Part shown: positions 10,749-19,412 of the stretch, piece after piece
Layout: every line of letters starts with the position of its first letter
Position numbering within the stretch: position 1 is the first letter of the stretch
NCBI RefSeq assembly: GCF_004028275.1
Contig: NZ_CP035033.1
Span: 1,426,001-1,490,000 of the forward strand
From: Hydrogenovibrio thermophilus
GTDB taxonomy: Bacteria > Pseudomonadota > Gammaproteobacteria > Thiomicrospirales > Thiomicrospiraceae
Reading direction: 5' to 3'
Length of the DNA: 64,000 bases
Made by a program: the position numbers and the translations under genes
Notes under the pieces: generated by a model
Database searches by the model: none
The model's input: the letters and a program-made list of their open reading frames with translations, nothing else
Told to the model about the DNA's origin: nothing

Positions 10749-10824
10749 TGGCGTCCCGTAGGGGAGTCGAACCCCTGTTACAGCCGTGAAAGGGCCGTGT
10801 CCTAGGCCTCTAGACGAACGGGAC
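10749..10824 (-). tRNA. tRNA-Glu (anticodon TTC), copy 1 of 2
   Basis: 76 nt with encoded CCA, identical over its whole length to the copy at 10495-10570. Second gene in transcription order. Confidence 0.97.
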
Positions 10825-10939
10825 ACAATGTGATTAACCAGGTTAATCTGTGCCTGGATTTCTCCAGTTATCTCTTCCAAAATCCCATCGTTTAAGTCCG
10901 GCCTAGTGGTCTTAAAAGATTCCAGAAAAGTATCAGAAT

Positions 10940-11015
10940 TGGTGGAGCTAAGCGGGATCGAACCGCTGACCTCAACACTGCCAGTGTTGCGCTCTCCCAG
11001 CTGAGCTATAGCCCC
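10940..11015 (-). tRNA. tRNA-Ala (anticodon GGC)
   Basis: 76 nt with encoded CCA. Acceptor GGGGCTA/TAGCTCC with one G-U pair, and anticodon loop CTGGCAG. First gene of the tRNA operon, directly behind a strong promoter. Confidence 0.96.
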
Positions 11016-11033
11016 TCAAGCTGATGAGCGCGT

Positions 11034-11061
11034 ATTATATAGAACTTATCGGGACGGTCAA
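11034..11061 (-). promoter_or_regulatory. Sigma-70 promoter of the tRNA operon
   Basis: On the minus strand TTGACC (11061-11056), 16-nt spacer, TATAAT (11039-11034), then a GC-rich stretch (ACGCGC) before the tRNA-Ala. The GC-rich discriminator is the kind seen in stable-RNA promoters inhibited by ppGpp/DksA. Confidence 0.85.
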
Positions 11062-11122
11062 GACTTTTTTAACAAAAATGCCATATTAATTTCGCCCGTA
11101 AGTACCGCGCCCACCCCGCTGT

Positions 11123-12535
11123 TTAAGCGTTCTGCTTCCGGATTTCAATGGCCTGTAACGCTAAGTCTATACGGGCAATACATTTTTCCTGTCCGATCAA
11201 CTCCGCCGTGGCATCAATCGACGGCGATTGGCCGCCGCCGGTAATGGCGACACGCAATGGCATCCCCACTTTGCCCATGCCCACATCCAAGTCGGAAGCG
11301 GCTTCCTGAATGGCGGCGTGAATCGCTTCCGCTTTCCATTCGGACAGTGCCGCAAACTTCTGTTGTACCAAACGCAACGGTTCTTCCGCCACCGGGCGAA
11401 GATGTTTTTTGGCGGCGTCTGCATCGAATTCAGTGAAGTCCTGATAGAAATAGGTCGCGCCATCCGCCATCTCAATTAAGGTACGGGCACGCTCACGCAA
11501 CAAGTCAGCCACTTTCGACAGCACCGGGCCTTGCGATACGTCCAAGCCTTTGGCTTCCATAAACGGCGTCAAATGCGTCACCAAATGGTCGATGTCGGTG
11601 GTTTGGATGTGCTGTTGGTTAATCCAAAGCAGTTTTTCGGTGTTGAAAGTCGACGGCGAAGAGTTCACGCTTTCCAGATCAAACAATTCCACCATCTGCG
11701 GAACGGTGAAGATTTCCTGATCTTTATAAGACCAACCCAGACGCACCAGATAGTTCAACAAGGCTTCCGGCAAAAAGCCTTCTTCCTTATATTGCAAAAC
11801 CGACACCGCACCGTGACGTTTAGACAAGCGACTGCCGTCTTCACCCAATACCATCGGAATATGCGCGAACTTCGGCACTTCCGCACCCAAGGCTTTATAA
11901 AGGTTGATTTGTCTGGGGGTATTGTTAACGTGGTCGTCACCGCGAATCACGTGCGTCATGCCCATATCCCAATCATCCACTACGACGGTCAGGTTATAAG
12001 TCGGTGTGCCATCGGAACGAGCGATAATCAAATCGTCCAGCTCTTTATTGGACACGACAATTTTGCCTTTGACCAAATCGTCAATGACCACTTCCCCGTC
12101 GGTTGGGTTCTTGAACCGGACCACCGGCTTAACGCCTTCCGGTGGTGTGCCGGTGAAACAACGATAACGGCCATCGTAACGTGGCTTTTCACCTCGGGCT
12201 TTTTGTTGCTCACGCATTTCATCCAGTTCTTCCGGTGACGCGTAGCAATAATACGCCAGGTCACGATCCAGCAAATCCTGGATGACCTCTTTATAACGAT
12301 CGAAACGTTGGGTTTGGTAAATCGGCCCTTCGTCGTAATCCAGCCCCAGCCATTCCATGCCGTCTAAAATCGCTTGAACGGATTCCTGCGTGGAGCGTTC
12401 CAAGTCGGTATCTTCGATGCGCAGAATGAACTGACCGTTATTCTGTCTGGCATACAACCAGGAAAACAAGGCCGTGCGAACGCCGCCAATGTGTAGATAA
12501 CCGGTCGGGCTGGGGGCAAAACGAGTTTTGATCAC
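11123..12535 (-). CDS. gltX: Glutamyl-tRNA synthetase
   Basis: 470 aa class I aminoacyl-tRNA synthetase. [19 protein letters not shown] carries the HIGH-type motif (HIGG), LRIEDTD follows, and [14 protein letters not shown] carries the KMSKS-type loop. The start is GTG 12535 with AGGAG just upstream. It charges tRNA-Glu and lies directly upstream of the operon that contains two tRNA-Glu genes, separated from it by that operon's own promoter. Confidence 0.96.
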   Translation of the reverse strand: MIKTRFAPSPTGYLHIGGVRTALFSWLYARQNNGQFILRIEDTDLERSTQESVQAILDGMEWLGLDYDEGPIYQTQRFDRYKEVIQDLLDRDLAYYCYASPEELDEMREQQKARGEKPRYDGRYRCFTGTPPEGVKPVVRFKNPTDGEVVIDDLVKGKIVVSNKELDDLIIARSDGTPTYNLTVVVDDWDMGMTHVIRGDDHVNNTPRQINLYKALGAEVPKFAHIPMVLGEDGSRLSKRHGAVSVLQYKEEGFLPEALLNYLVRLGWSYKDQEIFTVPQMVELFDLESVNSSPSTFNTEKLLWINQQHIQTTDIDHLVTHLTPFMEAKGLDVSQGPVLSKVADLLRERARTLIEMADGATYFYQDFTEFDADAAKKHLRPVAEEPLRLVQQKFAALSEWKAEAIHAAIQEAASDLDVGMGKVGMPLRVAITGGGQSPSIDATAELIGQEKCIARIDLALQAIEIRKQNA

Positions 12536-12808
12536 GAAAATCTCCTAAAGTCATTCGATCGTCTTTGACGGGTATTTTTTAAGTTAACTTCGTCGGTAAA
12601 GACAGCGGTTCAAAAATGTAGGCTTATTATAAAGGGAATGCCGATGCGATTGGAGAACGAATTTCAGTGAACCCACCAAAAGGCACACCTTTAATCATGC
12701 GATAACCGCTTTCCGAAAATCCAAGTCGGTTGTTTCAATGAATAGACTAAGACATTATACTAACGCCAGCCAACACTCATATAACGAGAACATCAACGTC
12801 GATTTCGA

Positions 12809-12818
12809 CCAGGCCTGG
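12809..12818. repeat. CCAGGCCTGG palindrome touching the ribosome binding site of the next gene
   Basis: The final GG of the palindrome is the start of GGAGG, the Shine-Dalgarno sequence of the gene that begins at 12826. A hairpin of the palindrome would therefore include part of the ribosome site. Confidence 0.85.
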
Positions 12819-12825
12819 AGGATAC

Positions 12826-14412
12826 ATGAGAACAACACGAAACCTGTTTATGGGAACATCTGCCGTGCTGGCGGCGGGCGTCATTGCCGCCACAACCGTT
12901 TGGCCGAGCGCCGCGTATTTATGGCTGCTGGTCGGCCCGTTCATTCTGCTCGGCGTTTACGATATGAGCCAGAAAAAGCACACTCTGCTCAGGCTCTACC
13001 CCATTCTCGGCCACATACGTTATATATTTGAATCGATTCGCCCGGAAATCCAGCAATACTTCGTTGAAAGCGACACCAACGGCAAACCGGTGCCGCGAGA
13101 GTTCCGTTCACTGATTTACCAACGCGCCAAAGGCGTGATCGACACCCGCCCCTTCGGCACCATTTTCGACACCTATCGTGTCGGCTATGAATGGATTAAA
13201 CACTCCCTCAAACCGCAAAGCGTTCCGGAAGAGCAAAAACGCGAGCTGGTCGGCGAAAAGAACTGCGCCAAACCCTACGCCGCTTCGCACCTCAATATTT
13301 CCGCCATGAGTTTTGGTGCCTTGAGCAAACACGCCATTATCGCACTGAACCGAGCCGCTAAAATGGGCAACTTCTACCACAACACCGGTGAAGGCGGCTT
13401 GACCGAATACCACCAGCAGGAAGGCGGTGATTTGGTCTGGCAGATCGGCACCGGTTATTTTTCCTGCCGAACGCCTGATGGACAGTTTGATCGCGACATC
13501 TTCGCCGAAAAATCCAAAATCGACCAAGTCAAAATGATTGAAATCAAACTGTCGCAAGGGGCTAAGCCTGCGCACGGCGGCGTGCTTCCCGCCGATAAAG
13601 TCACGGCGGAGATTGCCAAAATCCGAATCGTCGAACCCGGAAAAGACGTGATTTCACCACCGACACATAGCGCATTCACCACGCCGGTCGGGTTATTGCA
13701 GTTCGTCACGGAGCTGCGTCAACTGTCCGGCGGCAAGCCGGTGGGCTTCAAGCTGTGTATCGGGGAACCTTGCGAGTTCATCGCCATCTGCAAGGCCATG
13801 ATTGAAACCGGCCTGACACCGGATTTTATTACCGTGGACGGCGCCGAAGGCGGCACCGGTGCGGCGCCTATCGAATTCACCAACTCGGTGGGCACGCCGC
13901 TGCGCGAAGCCCTGCATTTCGTAAACACCACGCTGGTCGGTTTCGGTTTGCGCGACGACATCAAAATCATCGCTTCGGGCAAGTCCTTTTCCGCCGCGCA
14001 TTTGTTAGGCTTGTTAGCCTTGGGCGCCGATATGGTCAATTCGGCACGCGGCATGATGTTCTCGATCGGTTGCGTGCAGTCGAGAAGCTGTCACAACAAT
14101 ACCTGCCCGACCGGTGTTGCGACCCAAGACCCTACGCGCTACAAGCATTTGGACATCGACGATAAAAGCCAGCGTGCGGCGCGTTATCATGAATCGGTGA
14201 TTCACAACCTGATGCACTTGTCCGCGGCGGCGGGCCTGAAACGTCCCAATGACATTTCGCCCAGCCAAATCATGCGCCGCGTGAGTGAAACACAGGTCAA
14301 AAGCTATCAGGAGATTTTCCCGCCTTTGGAAAAAGGCTGTTTGTTGAGCGAAGACACGGTGCCCGCCAATCTTTTGCCGGAATGGCAAGCGGCGAACCCA
14401 CATCAGTGGTAA
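12826..14412 (+). CDS. FMN-binding glutamate synthase-family protein, membrane-anchored
   Basis: 528 aa. Residues about 5-45 form two hydrophobic segments; the rest is a Glu_synthase-type FMN barrel (NISAMSFGALSKHAIIALN, GEGGLTEYH, GAKPAHGGVLPADKV, ITVDGAEGGTGAAP). The Cys cluster CVQSRSCHNNTCPTGVATQD matches the iron-sulfur ligands of the GltB synthase domain. There is no glutaminase domain and no adjacent gltD, so it is not a complete glutamate synthase; the physiological substrate of these stand-alone proteins is not settled. GGAGG 7 nt upstream supports the start. A terminator follows, so it appears monocistronic. Confidence 0.85.
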   Translation: MRTTRNLFMGTSAVLAAGVIAATTVWPSAAYLWLLVGPFILLGVYDMSQKKHTLLRLYPILGHIRYIFESIRPEIQQYFVESDTNGKPVPREFRSLIYQRAKGVIDTRPFGTIFDTYRVGYEWIKHSLKPQSVPEEQKRELVGEKNCAKPYAASHLNISAMSFGALSKHAIIALNRAAKMGNFYHNTGEGGLTEYHQQEGGDLVWQIGTGYFSCRTPDGQFDRDIFAEKSKIDQVKMIEIKLSQGAKPAHGGVLPADKVTAEIAKIRIVEPGKDVISPPTHSAFTTPVGLLQFVTELRQLSGGKPVGFKLCIGEPCEFIAICKAMIETGLTPDFITVDGAEGGTGAAPIEFTNSVGTPLREALHFVNTTLVGFGLRDDIKIIASGKSFSAAHLLGLLALGADMVNSARGMMFSIGCVQSRSCHNNTCPTGVATQDPTRYKHLDIDDKSQRAARYHESVIHNLMHLSAAAGLKRPNDISPSQIMRRVSETQVKSYQEIFPPLEKGCLLSEDTVPANLLPEWQAANPHQW

Positions 14413-14457
14413 AGCCTTCTCCATAACGCAGTATATCAATCCAACACAAAGTGTTTT

Positions 14458-14482
14458 AAAAGGGCCTTAAAAGCCCTTTTTT
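14458..14482 (+). terminator. Rho-independent terminator after the glutamate synthase-like gene
   Basis: 8-bp stem AAAAGGGC / GCCCTTTT with a 7-nt loop and a following T run. Confidence 0.85.
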
Positions 14483-14578
14483 ACTTTTAACACCCCCGCT
14501 CAGCGGCCAAGACTCGGCCCAAGCCCTTTTTCTTTATGGTTTTTGTAATACAATGGTGTCATCTAAAAACACCGTTTA

Positions 14579-14738
14579 GAGAGCTTTGCATGAGTGGGGC
14601 GCGATAGAAAAATGAGATAAAATTTTTCTGAATTAGGCGGAAAACGCAGCGAATAGCTGGCTATTCGCCAGTTTTTCAACGACATTCAGGGAAATTTTAG
14701 CCATTTTTATCCGTGCATCCATCTCCTGCAAAGCTCTC
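14579..14738. repeat. 160-bp imperfect palindrome, MITE-like
   Basis: The 356-nt stretch without genes (14413-14768) is mostly this structure after the terminator. Its ends are a perfect 12-bp inverted repeat (GAGAGCTTTGCA at 14579-14590 and its complement at 14727-14738). The arms stay alignable towards a central hairpin GCGAATAG-CTGG-CTATTCGC (about 14649-14668). No coding frame is convincing. The form fits a non-autonomous palindromic repeat or a very large leader hairpin ahead of the peptidase gene; no clear target duplication is seen. Confidence 0.7.
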
Positions 14739-14768
14739 ATTAAAAACAAACCAAGGAAAATCGTCTCT

Positions 14769-16574
14769 ATGCCGGACATACGTTATCGAATCGCTCCCGC
14801 CAACCCCAATGCCCATTTATTCCACGTCGAACTGGAAATCGAGCAACCGGATGCCAGCGGGCAATCTCTCAGCTTGCCGAACTGGATTCCCGGCAGTTAT
14901 TTGATTCGAGACTTTTCCAAACACCTGATCGACCTGCAAGCTGAAACGGCAAGCGGCGAACCTTTGCCCATCACGCCGGTGGAGAAATCCCACTGGCAAG
15001 TCGCGCCACATAACGGGCCAATCAAAGTGCAATACGATGTGTACGCCTGGGATTTATCCGTTCGTGGCGCGCATTTCGACCAAACCCACGCTTTTTTCAA
15101 CGGCACTTCGGTGTTTTTGGCGGTGGATGGCCAACGTGACCAGGCCTGCTCGGTGGAAATCGTTCCGTCGCCTTATTCGGAAGCCGAAAACTGGCGTGTC
15201 GCCACCACCTTGCCACCGGAAAACGTCAACGAACATGGTTTCGGTTTGTACCACGCCGACGATTATTTAACACTGATCGATTATCCGGTGGAAATGGGGT
15301 GTTTCCATTTGCTGGAATTTGAAGCCTGCGGCATTCCGCACCAAATCGCCTTCACCGGCAAAATCGAATTCCATTGCATCGACAAAAAACAACTGCTGGA
15401 CGATTTAACCCGCATTTGCGAAACCGAGCTGGAACTCTTCGGCCAACCCTACCCGATTGAACGCTACCTTTTCCTGGTCACCGTCACCGAAAAAGACTAC
15501 GGCGGCTTGGAACACCGTGATTCCACCGCACTCATCTGTGCGCGCAGCGACCTGCCGTACTTGAACGACGAAAAACGCAGCGACGGTTACATTCAGTTTC
15601 TGGAACTCTGCTCGCACGAATATTTCCACACCTGGAATGTCAAACGCATCCAGCCGGAAATCTATCAAACCGCGTCATTGAACGAACCGGTTTACACCAA
15701 CCAGCTCTGGTGGTTTGAAGGCATCACCTCTTTCTACGACGCCCAGATTCTGCACCGCGCGGGCATTCTCGAACGCGACAATTACTTGAACCAACTCGCC
15801 AAAGAGATGACCCGCGTGTATCGCATGCCGGGCCGTTTCAAACAATCTGTGGCCGAGTCCAGCTTTTTGACCTGGACCAAGTTCTACCAGCAGGACGAAA
15901 ACGCCCCCAATGCGATTGTCAGTTATTACACCAAAGGCAGTTTGATTGCGCTCGGGCTGGATTTGACCATCCGCGCCGAAACCCAAAACGCCAAATCGCT
16001 GGACGACGTGTTACTGACCTTGTGGCGAGAATACGGCGCCACCGGAAAAGGCTTACAGGAAGGCGAAATCGAATCCATTTGTGAGCGTGCTTCCGGTTTG
16101 GATTTAAAAGACTTTTTCCAACGGTATCTGTTCGGCACCGAAGACCTAGCGTTTGAAAGCCTGTTCGCCAAATTCGGCATCGACTTCACCTTGCGCCCGG
16201 CCACCAATGCCAAAGACACCGGCGGCAAAACCGAGCAAAAAAGCTTCCCGCCGCAGTTGGGCGCGAACCTAGTTAATACCGAACATCAAACCGTCAAACT
16301 CACCCATGTCTGGAACGAACAGTCCGCCGGGCAAGCCGGTTTGGCCGCAGGTGATGAAATCATCGCCCTGAGCGGTTTCAAAATGGCCTCCGTTCAAGCA
16401 CTGGAAAGTTATCTGGCACGTCAGGACATCGGAGACGACATCCCCTGCCACTATTTCCGCCGCGACGAACTGCATGAAACCGTCATACATCTGTACGAAC
16501 CACCCTGCGACAGGGTATTATTGGAACCGGCGTTGAAAAAACCGGATGAGGCCTTAGAATGGATGAGCAAATAA
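14769..16574 (+). CDS. M61-family metallopeptidase with PDZ domain
   Basis: 601 aa. The N-terminal beta domain (to about residue 170) is followed by a gluzincin domain with the zinc motif HEYFHTWN and a downstream ligand region WWFEGITSFYD. Near the C-terminus a PDZ domain is visible (SAGQAGLAAGDEIIALSGFK). This order is that of the glycyl-aminopeptidase family M61. No signal peptide is evident, so it is probably cytoplasmic. AAGGA lies 13 nt before the ATG. Its 3' end overlaps slyX by 16 nt. Confidence 0.9.
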   Translation: MPDIRYRIAPANPNAHLFHVELEIEQPDASGQSLSLPNWIPGSYLIRDFSKHLIDLQAETASGEPLPITPVEKSHWQVAPHNGPIKVQYDVYAWDLSVRGAHFDQTHAFFNGTSVFLAVDGQRDQACSVEIVPSPYSEAENWRVATTLPPENVNEHGFGLYHADDYLTLIDYPVEMGCFHLLEFEACGIPHQIAFTGKIEFHCIDKKQLLDDLTRICETELELFGQPYPIERYLFLVTVTEKDYGGLEHRDSTALICARSDLPYLNDEKRSDGYIQFLELCSHEYFHTWNVKRIQPEIYQTASLNEPVYTNQLWWFEGITSFYDAQILHRAGILERDNYLNQLAKEMTRVYRMPGRFKQSVAESSFLTWTKFYQQDENAPNAIVSYYTKGSLIALGLDLTIRAETQNAKSLDDVLLTLWREYGATGKGLQEGEIESICERASGLDLKDFFQRYLFGTEDLAFESLFAKFGIDFTLRPATNAKDTGGKTEQKSFPPQLGANLVNTEHQTVKLTHVWNEQSAGQAGLAAGDEIIALSGFKMASVQALESYLARQDIGDDIPCHYFRRDELHETVIHLYEPPCDRVLLEPALKKPDEALEWMSK

Positions 16575-16804
16575 ATCAACAACTGATTGATTTAACCGAT
16601 AAAATACATCACCTGGAAGTCAGCTCGGCTTACCAGGAAGATGTCATCGAGCATCTCAATAAAACACTGGGGAAACAACATCAGGAAATACAGCTTCTGC
16701 AAACGCAGGTAAAAGTATTGTCCGACTATATCAAGCAACTCAAATACGAAATCGGCAGCGACATCAAATTACCCAGCGAAGAAGTCCCGCCACCGCACTA
16801 CTGA
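16559..16804 (+). CDS. slyX: SlyX family protein
   Basis: 81 aa, almost entirely coiled coil (INQQLIDLTDKIHHLE and onward), ending in the PPPPHY-type tail (VPPPHY) that marks SlyX. Function of the family is unknown. It overlaps the end of the M61 peptidase gene and lies 16 nt before the next small gene, so the three are probably cotranscribed. Confidence 0.88.
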   Translation: MDEQINQQLIDLTDKIHHLEVSSAYQEDVIEHLNKTLGKQHQEIQLLQTQVKVLSDYIKQLKYEIGSDIKLPSEEVPPPHY

Positions 16805-16820
16805 AACAGGAAAAAACAAG

Positions 16821-17078
16821 ATGAAAACAAAATCCCTACTCTTCAGCGCCCTACTGACCTTAACCGCCAGTGCTCAAGTTTACGCCGTCGATTACGGCAA
16901 ACTGGCCGAGTCGGTCGATAAACAAAAAGCCGTGGAATCGGTGGATCAGGAAAAGGCCAAGGAAGCCCTGTCGGCCAAAGACGGCGTGGATTATCAAAAA
17001 GCCTACGAATCCGTCGATAAAGGCAAAGCCAAAGATTCCGTGGACATGGAAAAAGCCAAATCCGCTTTCGGGTTTTAA
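16821..17078 (+). CDS. Small secreted repeat protein, function unknown
   Basis: 85 aa. Residues 1-22 are a Sec signal peptide (MKTKSLLFSALLTLTASAQV, cleavage probably after VYA). The mature part is built of a repeated 10-13 residue unit with the core ESVDxxKAK (ESVDKQKA, ESVDQEKAK, ESVDKGKAK, DSVDMEKAK). It is highly charged and free of Cys. I do not recognise a characterised family. AGGA lies about 10 nt before the ATG. It is the last gene of the peptidase-slyX group. Confidence 0.8.
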   Translation: MKTKSLLFSALLTLTASAQVYAVDYGKLAESVDKQKAVESVDQEKAKEALSAKDGVDYQKAYESVDKGKAKDSVDMEKAKSAFGF

Positions 17079-17108
17079 TCCCAGCCCCCACTCAAATCAT
17101 AAAAACCA

Positions 17109-17145
17109 CCAGGCCTGGTGAATTTCGGAATATGGCCAGGCCTGG
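17109..17145. repeat. Two CCAGGCCTGG palindromes 27 bp apart in a convergent intergenic region
   Basis: Copies at 17109-17118 (flanked CCACC/TGAAT) and 17136-17145 (flanked TATGG/GTATT). They lie between the convergent small repeat-protein gene and the BASS transporter gene, where a bidirectional terminator would be expected; no other terminator is seen. Confidence 0.85.
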
Positions 17146-17181
17146 GTATTTCCCTAGTTTTCCTCTAAGTCAGTTGCAGTG

Positions 17182-18105
17182 TTAGGACGACTTTGAAGCC
17201 TCGTCTTTTTTCTGCCAATAGGCCGCCAGCATCGACCCGGAAATATTGTGCCACACACTGAACAACGCACCCGGCAACGCACTCACCGCGCCGAAATACT
17301 TCAACGCCAGCGCCACACTCAAGCCCGAATTCTGCATCCCCACTTCAATCGCCACCGTTTTCGCCACCCGCTTATCGAATCCGAATAAACGCGACAAACC
17401 ATAGCCCGACACCAGCCCAATCGCATTATGCAATACAATCACCAAAGCCAAACTCCACGCCAAGGAATGTAGTTGCGTGGTATTCAACGCCACCACAATC
17501 GCGACAATAATCACAATCGCAAACATCGAAAAAACCGGCAACACCGGTTGAATCAATTCCAGCGGCTTCGGAAAGAACTGGTTCAACACCACGCCCAACA
17601 GCACCGGCAACAAAATCAACTGCAACAAACTTACCAGCATGCCCCACACCGGCACGGAAACGGTTTCATTCAGATAAAACCACGTCAACAACGGCAACAA
17701 GACAATGGCGCACAGTGTCGAAACCAATGTCATGCTCACCGACAAGGCCACATCCCCTTTCGCCAAATACGCCATTACATTCGACGCCGTGCCGCCCGCC
17801 GTCGCACCGACCAGCATCAAGCCGACCGTCAGCTCCGGCGACAAATGAAACAGCTTGGCCAAGCCCAAGGCCGCCAGCGGCATCACAATAAACTGCACGC
17901 TCACGCCCAATAATACCGCCGCTTTATTCTGCATCACCTGGCGGAAATCCTGCCAACGTAACGTCATCCCCATGCCGAACATCACCAGCATCAACAACGG
18001 CACAATCGCGTTTTTCAACTCCACGAAAAACGTCGGCGAAAAAAACGCATACACCGAAAAAATCAGCACCCAGACCGGGAAAAGATGAATCGAAAACACC
18101 GCCAT
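17182..18105 (-). CDS. Bile acid:sodium symporter (BASS) family transporter
   Basis: 307 aa with about nine or ten membrane segments. Family motifs are the GxG-containing LVMFGMGMTLRWQDF, the Na+-site region GATAGGTASNVMAYLAKGDV, and the second crossover segment AIEVGMQNSGLSVALA. BASS proteins import organic anions with Na+; the substrate cannot be told from sequence (bile acids are unlikely; keto acids or pantothenate are known for relatives). AGGA precedes the ATG. It is the last core gene before the accessory island. Confidence 0.88.
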   Translation of the reverse strand: MAVFSIHLFPVWVLIFSVYAFFSPTFFVELKNAIVPLLMLVMFGMGMTLRWQDFRQVMQNKAAVLLGVSVQFIVMPLAALGLAKLFHLSPELTVGLMLVGATAGGTASNVMAYLAKGDVALSVSMTLVSTLCAIVLLPLLTWFYLNETVSVPVWGMLVSLLQLILLPVLLGVVLNQFFPKPLELIQPVLPVFSMFAIVIIVAIVVALNTTQLHSLAWSLALVIVLHNAIGLVSGYGLSRLFGFDKRVAKTVAIEVGMQNSGLSVALALKYFGAVSALPGALFSVWHNISGSMLAAYWQKKDEASKSS

Positions 18106-18183
18106 ATCGTTTAATCCTGCATTGAATCAAGTGAGCTCATTTAAACAGGTTCATGCCTGAAATACCAATTGAATACCGACAAA

Positions 18184-18205
18184 ACCACCAGGCCTGGCGG
18201 TTTCA
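18184..18205 (-). terminator. Hairpin around CCAGGCCTGG downstream of intI
   Basis: AAACC and GGTTT flank the palindrome at 18188-18197 with one A/C mismatch, giving a near-perfect 22-nt hairpin just past the intI stop. The 16 bases from 18188 recur exactly at 28022 on the other side of the accessory island. Confidence 0.6.
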
Positions 18206-18206
18206 G

Positions 18207-19187
18207 TCACAACGCATCAAACGGACTCGCAACCCCTTGTCCGCCCTGTTTCAACACATGCGTGTAAATCATCGTGGTTTGTAAATTAGCATGGCCAAGT
18301 AAAGATTGAATGGTGCGAATATCCGTCCCCGTCTGCAACAAGTGCGTTGCAAAGGAATGCCGAAACGTATGCGCACTCACCTTCTTTAAAATGCCACACT
18401 GCTTGACCGAACGCTTTATCGCCTTGTTCACCAACGACTGATCTACATGGTGACGGCGAGTAATGCCAGAACGCGGGTCTTCCGCCAAATTGCTGCTGGG
18501 AAAAACATATTGCCAAGCCAGCTCAAATTCCGCATTTGGATACTTCTTCGCCAGCGCATAGGGTAAATAAACGGAGCCAAACCCCTGTTCCAAATCCTGC
18601 TGATGCAGCGTTTGCACCTTTTGCAATTGCGCTTCCAACAACGGCATTAAATTATTAGCCAAAGGCGTCACCCGGTCTTTTTTGCCCTTGCCATCTCGCA
18701 CCGTAATTTGCTTAAAACCAAAATCAATATCCTGCACCCGCAAACGCACCGCCTCGGTAATCCGCAAACCGCTTGCATACAATAATTTCACAATCAAGCC
18801 TGGTGCGCCATCCATCAAGGATAAAACTTGACCAACCTCCTCTTTAGTCAACACCACAGGAATGCGCGGCTCCTTACGCGAACGGCTCGCCTTAACATCT
18901 GAAAACGGCGCATTTAAAACTCGGTTATAACAATAAACCAACGCATTTAACGCCTGATTCTGCGTTGAAGGCGCTACGTTTTGTACCACTGCCAAGTCCG
19001 TCAAAAACGACTCCACCTTCTGAGACGAATCAACCAACATCGCCTCACGACTCTCAAATGCATGAAATTTCACAAACCGCCGCACCCAATCGCAATAACT
19101 GTTTTCAGTCGAATACGCATACCCCTCTCTGCGTAATTTTGCCCGCATTTCATCTAGCAACAATGTTTTCTTTGGTGTATTATTCAT
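18207..19187 (-). CDS. intI: Integron integrase (tyrosine recombinase)
   Basis: 326 aa. Catalytic residues are in LLYASGLRITEAVRLRVQD (Arg), HTFRHSFATHLL (His-x-x-Arg), SLLGHANLQTTMIYTHVL (His and nucleophile Tyr). The integron-specific extra patch before the second Arg box is present (FELAWQYVFPS, RRHHVDQ), which separates IntI from XerC/D. The N-terminal SAM-like DNA-binding domain is complete. It recombines attI with attC and attC with attC. Its upstream region holds a 21-bp inverted repeat over the likely -35 box. Confidence 0.95.
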   Translation of the reverse strand: MNNTPKKTLLLDEMRAKLRREGYAYSTENSYCDWVRRFVKFHAFESREAMLVDSSQKVESFLTDLAVVQNVAPSTQNQALNALVYCYNRVLNAPFSDVKASRSRKEPRIPVVLTKEEVGQVLSLMDGAPGLIVKLLYASGLRITEAVRLRVQDIDFGFKQITVRDGKGKKDRVTPLANNLMPLLEAQLQKVQTLHQQDLEQGFGSVYLPYALAKKYPNAEFELAWQYVFPSSNLAEDPRSGITRRHHVDQSLVNKAIKRSVKQCGILKKVSAHTFRHSFATHLLQTGTDIRTIQSLLGHANLQTTMIYTHVLKQGGQGVASPFDAL

Positions 19188-19233
19188 AAAAGTGCTTTTT
19201 CACTATGACAGGAATATCAATACAATATCGCAT

Positions 19234-19254
19234 AACCTGTCACAATAACAGGTT
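19234..19254. promoter_or_regulatory. Operator-like inverted repeat over the intI promoter
   Basis: AACCTGT-N7-ACAGGTT, a perfect 7-bp inverted repeat. On the minus strand it contains TTGTGA, which could be the -35 box of intI with TATTGA 17 nt further. LexA boxes of gammaproteobacteria read CTGT-N8-ACAG; this one has N7, so LexA control is only a candidate. A further half-site GACAGG lies at 19207-19212. Confidence 0.5.
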
Positions 19255-19301
19255 TAACTCAATATAAGAGCATAAACACCTGAAAAGCACACCAATATAA
19301 A

Positions 19302-19338
19302 ATAACAAGGCAAAAGTGCCTTATACTAAATGTTATAC
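19302..19338 (+). other. attI-like recombination site
   Basis: ATAAC (19302-19306), a 6-bp hairpin AAGGCA-AAAG-TGCCTT, then GTTATAC (19332-19338). The expected crossover is between G19332 and T19333. GTTATAC is the near-complement of the GCATAAC core of the first attC. The site lies 145 nt upstream of intI, as in other integrons. Confidence 0.7.
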
Positions 19339-19412
19339 CCCATTAACCCTCAAGAAGGATCGAATATAAAAAGTTAAAATCAGCGGCTATCGTTGGAACC
19401 TTTGGAATTGGG

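Noticed and set aside
10638-10880. 80-codon frame on the minus strand
   Set aside because: It reads through two tRNA genes; repeated peptide text comes from the two identical tRNA-Glu sequences.
19302-19332. Cassette promoter Pc with TATACT at 19322
   Set aside because: No acceptable -35 box at 16-18 nt; not strong enough to list.
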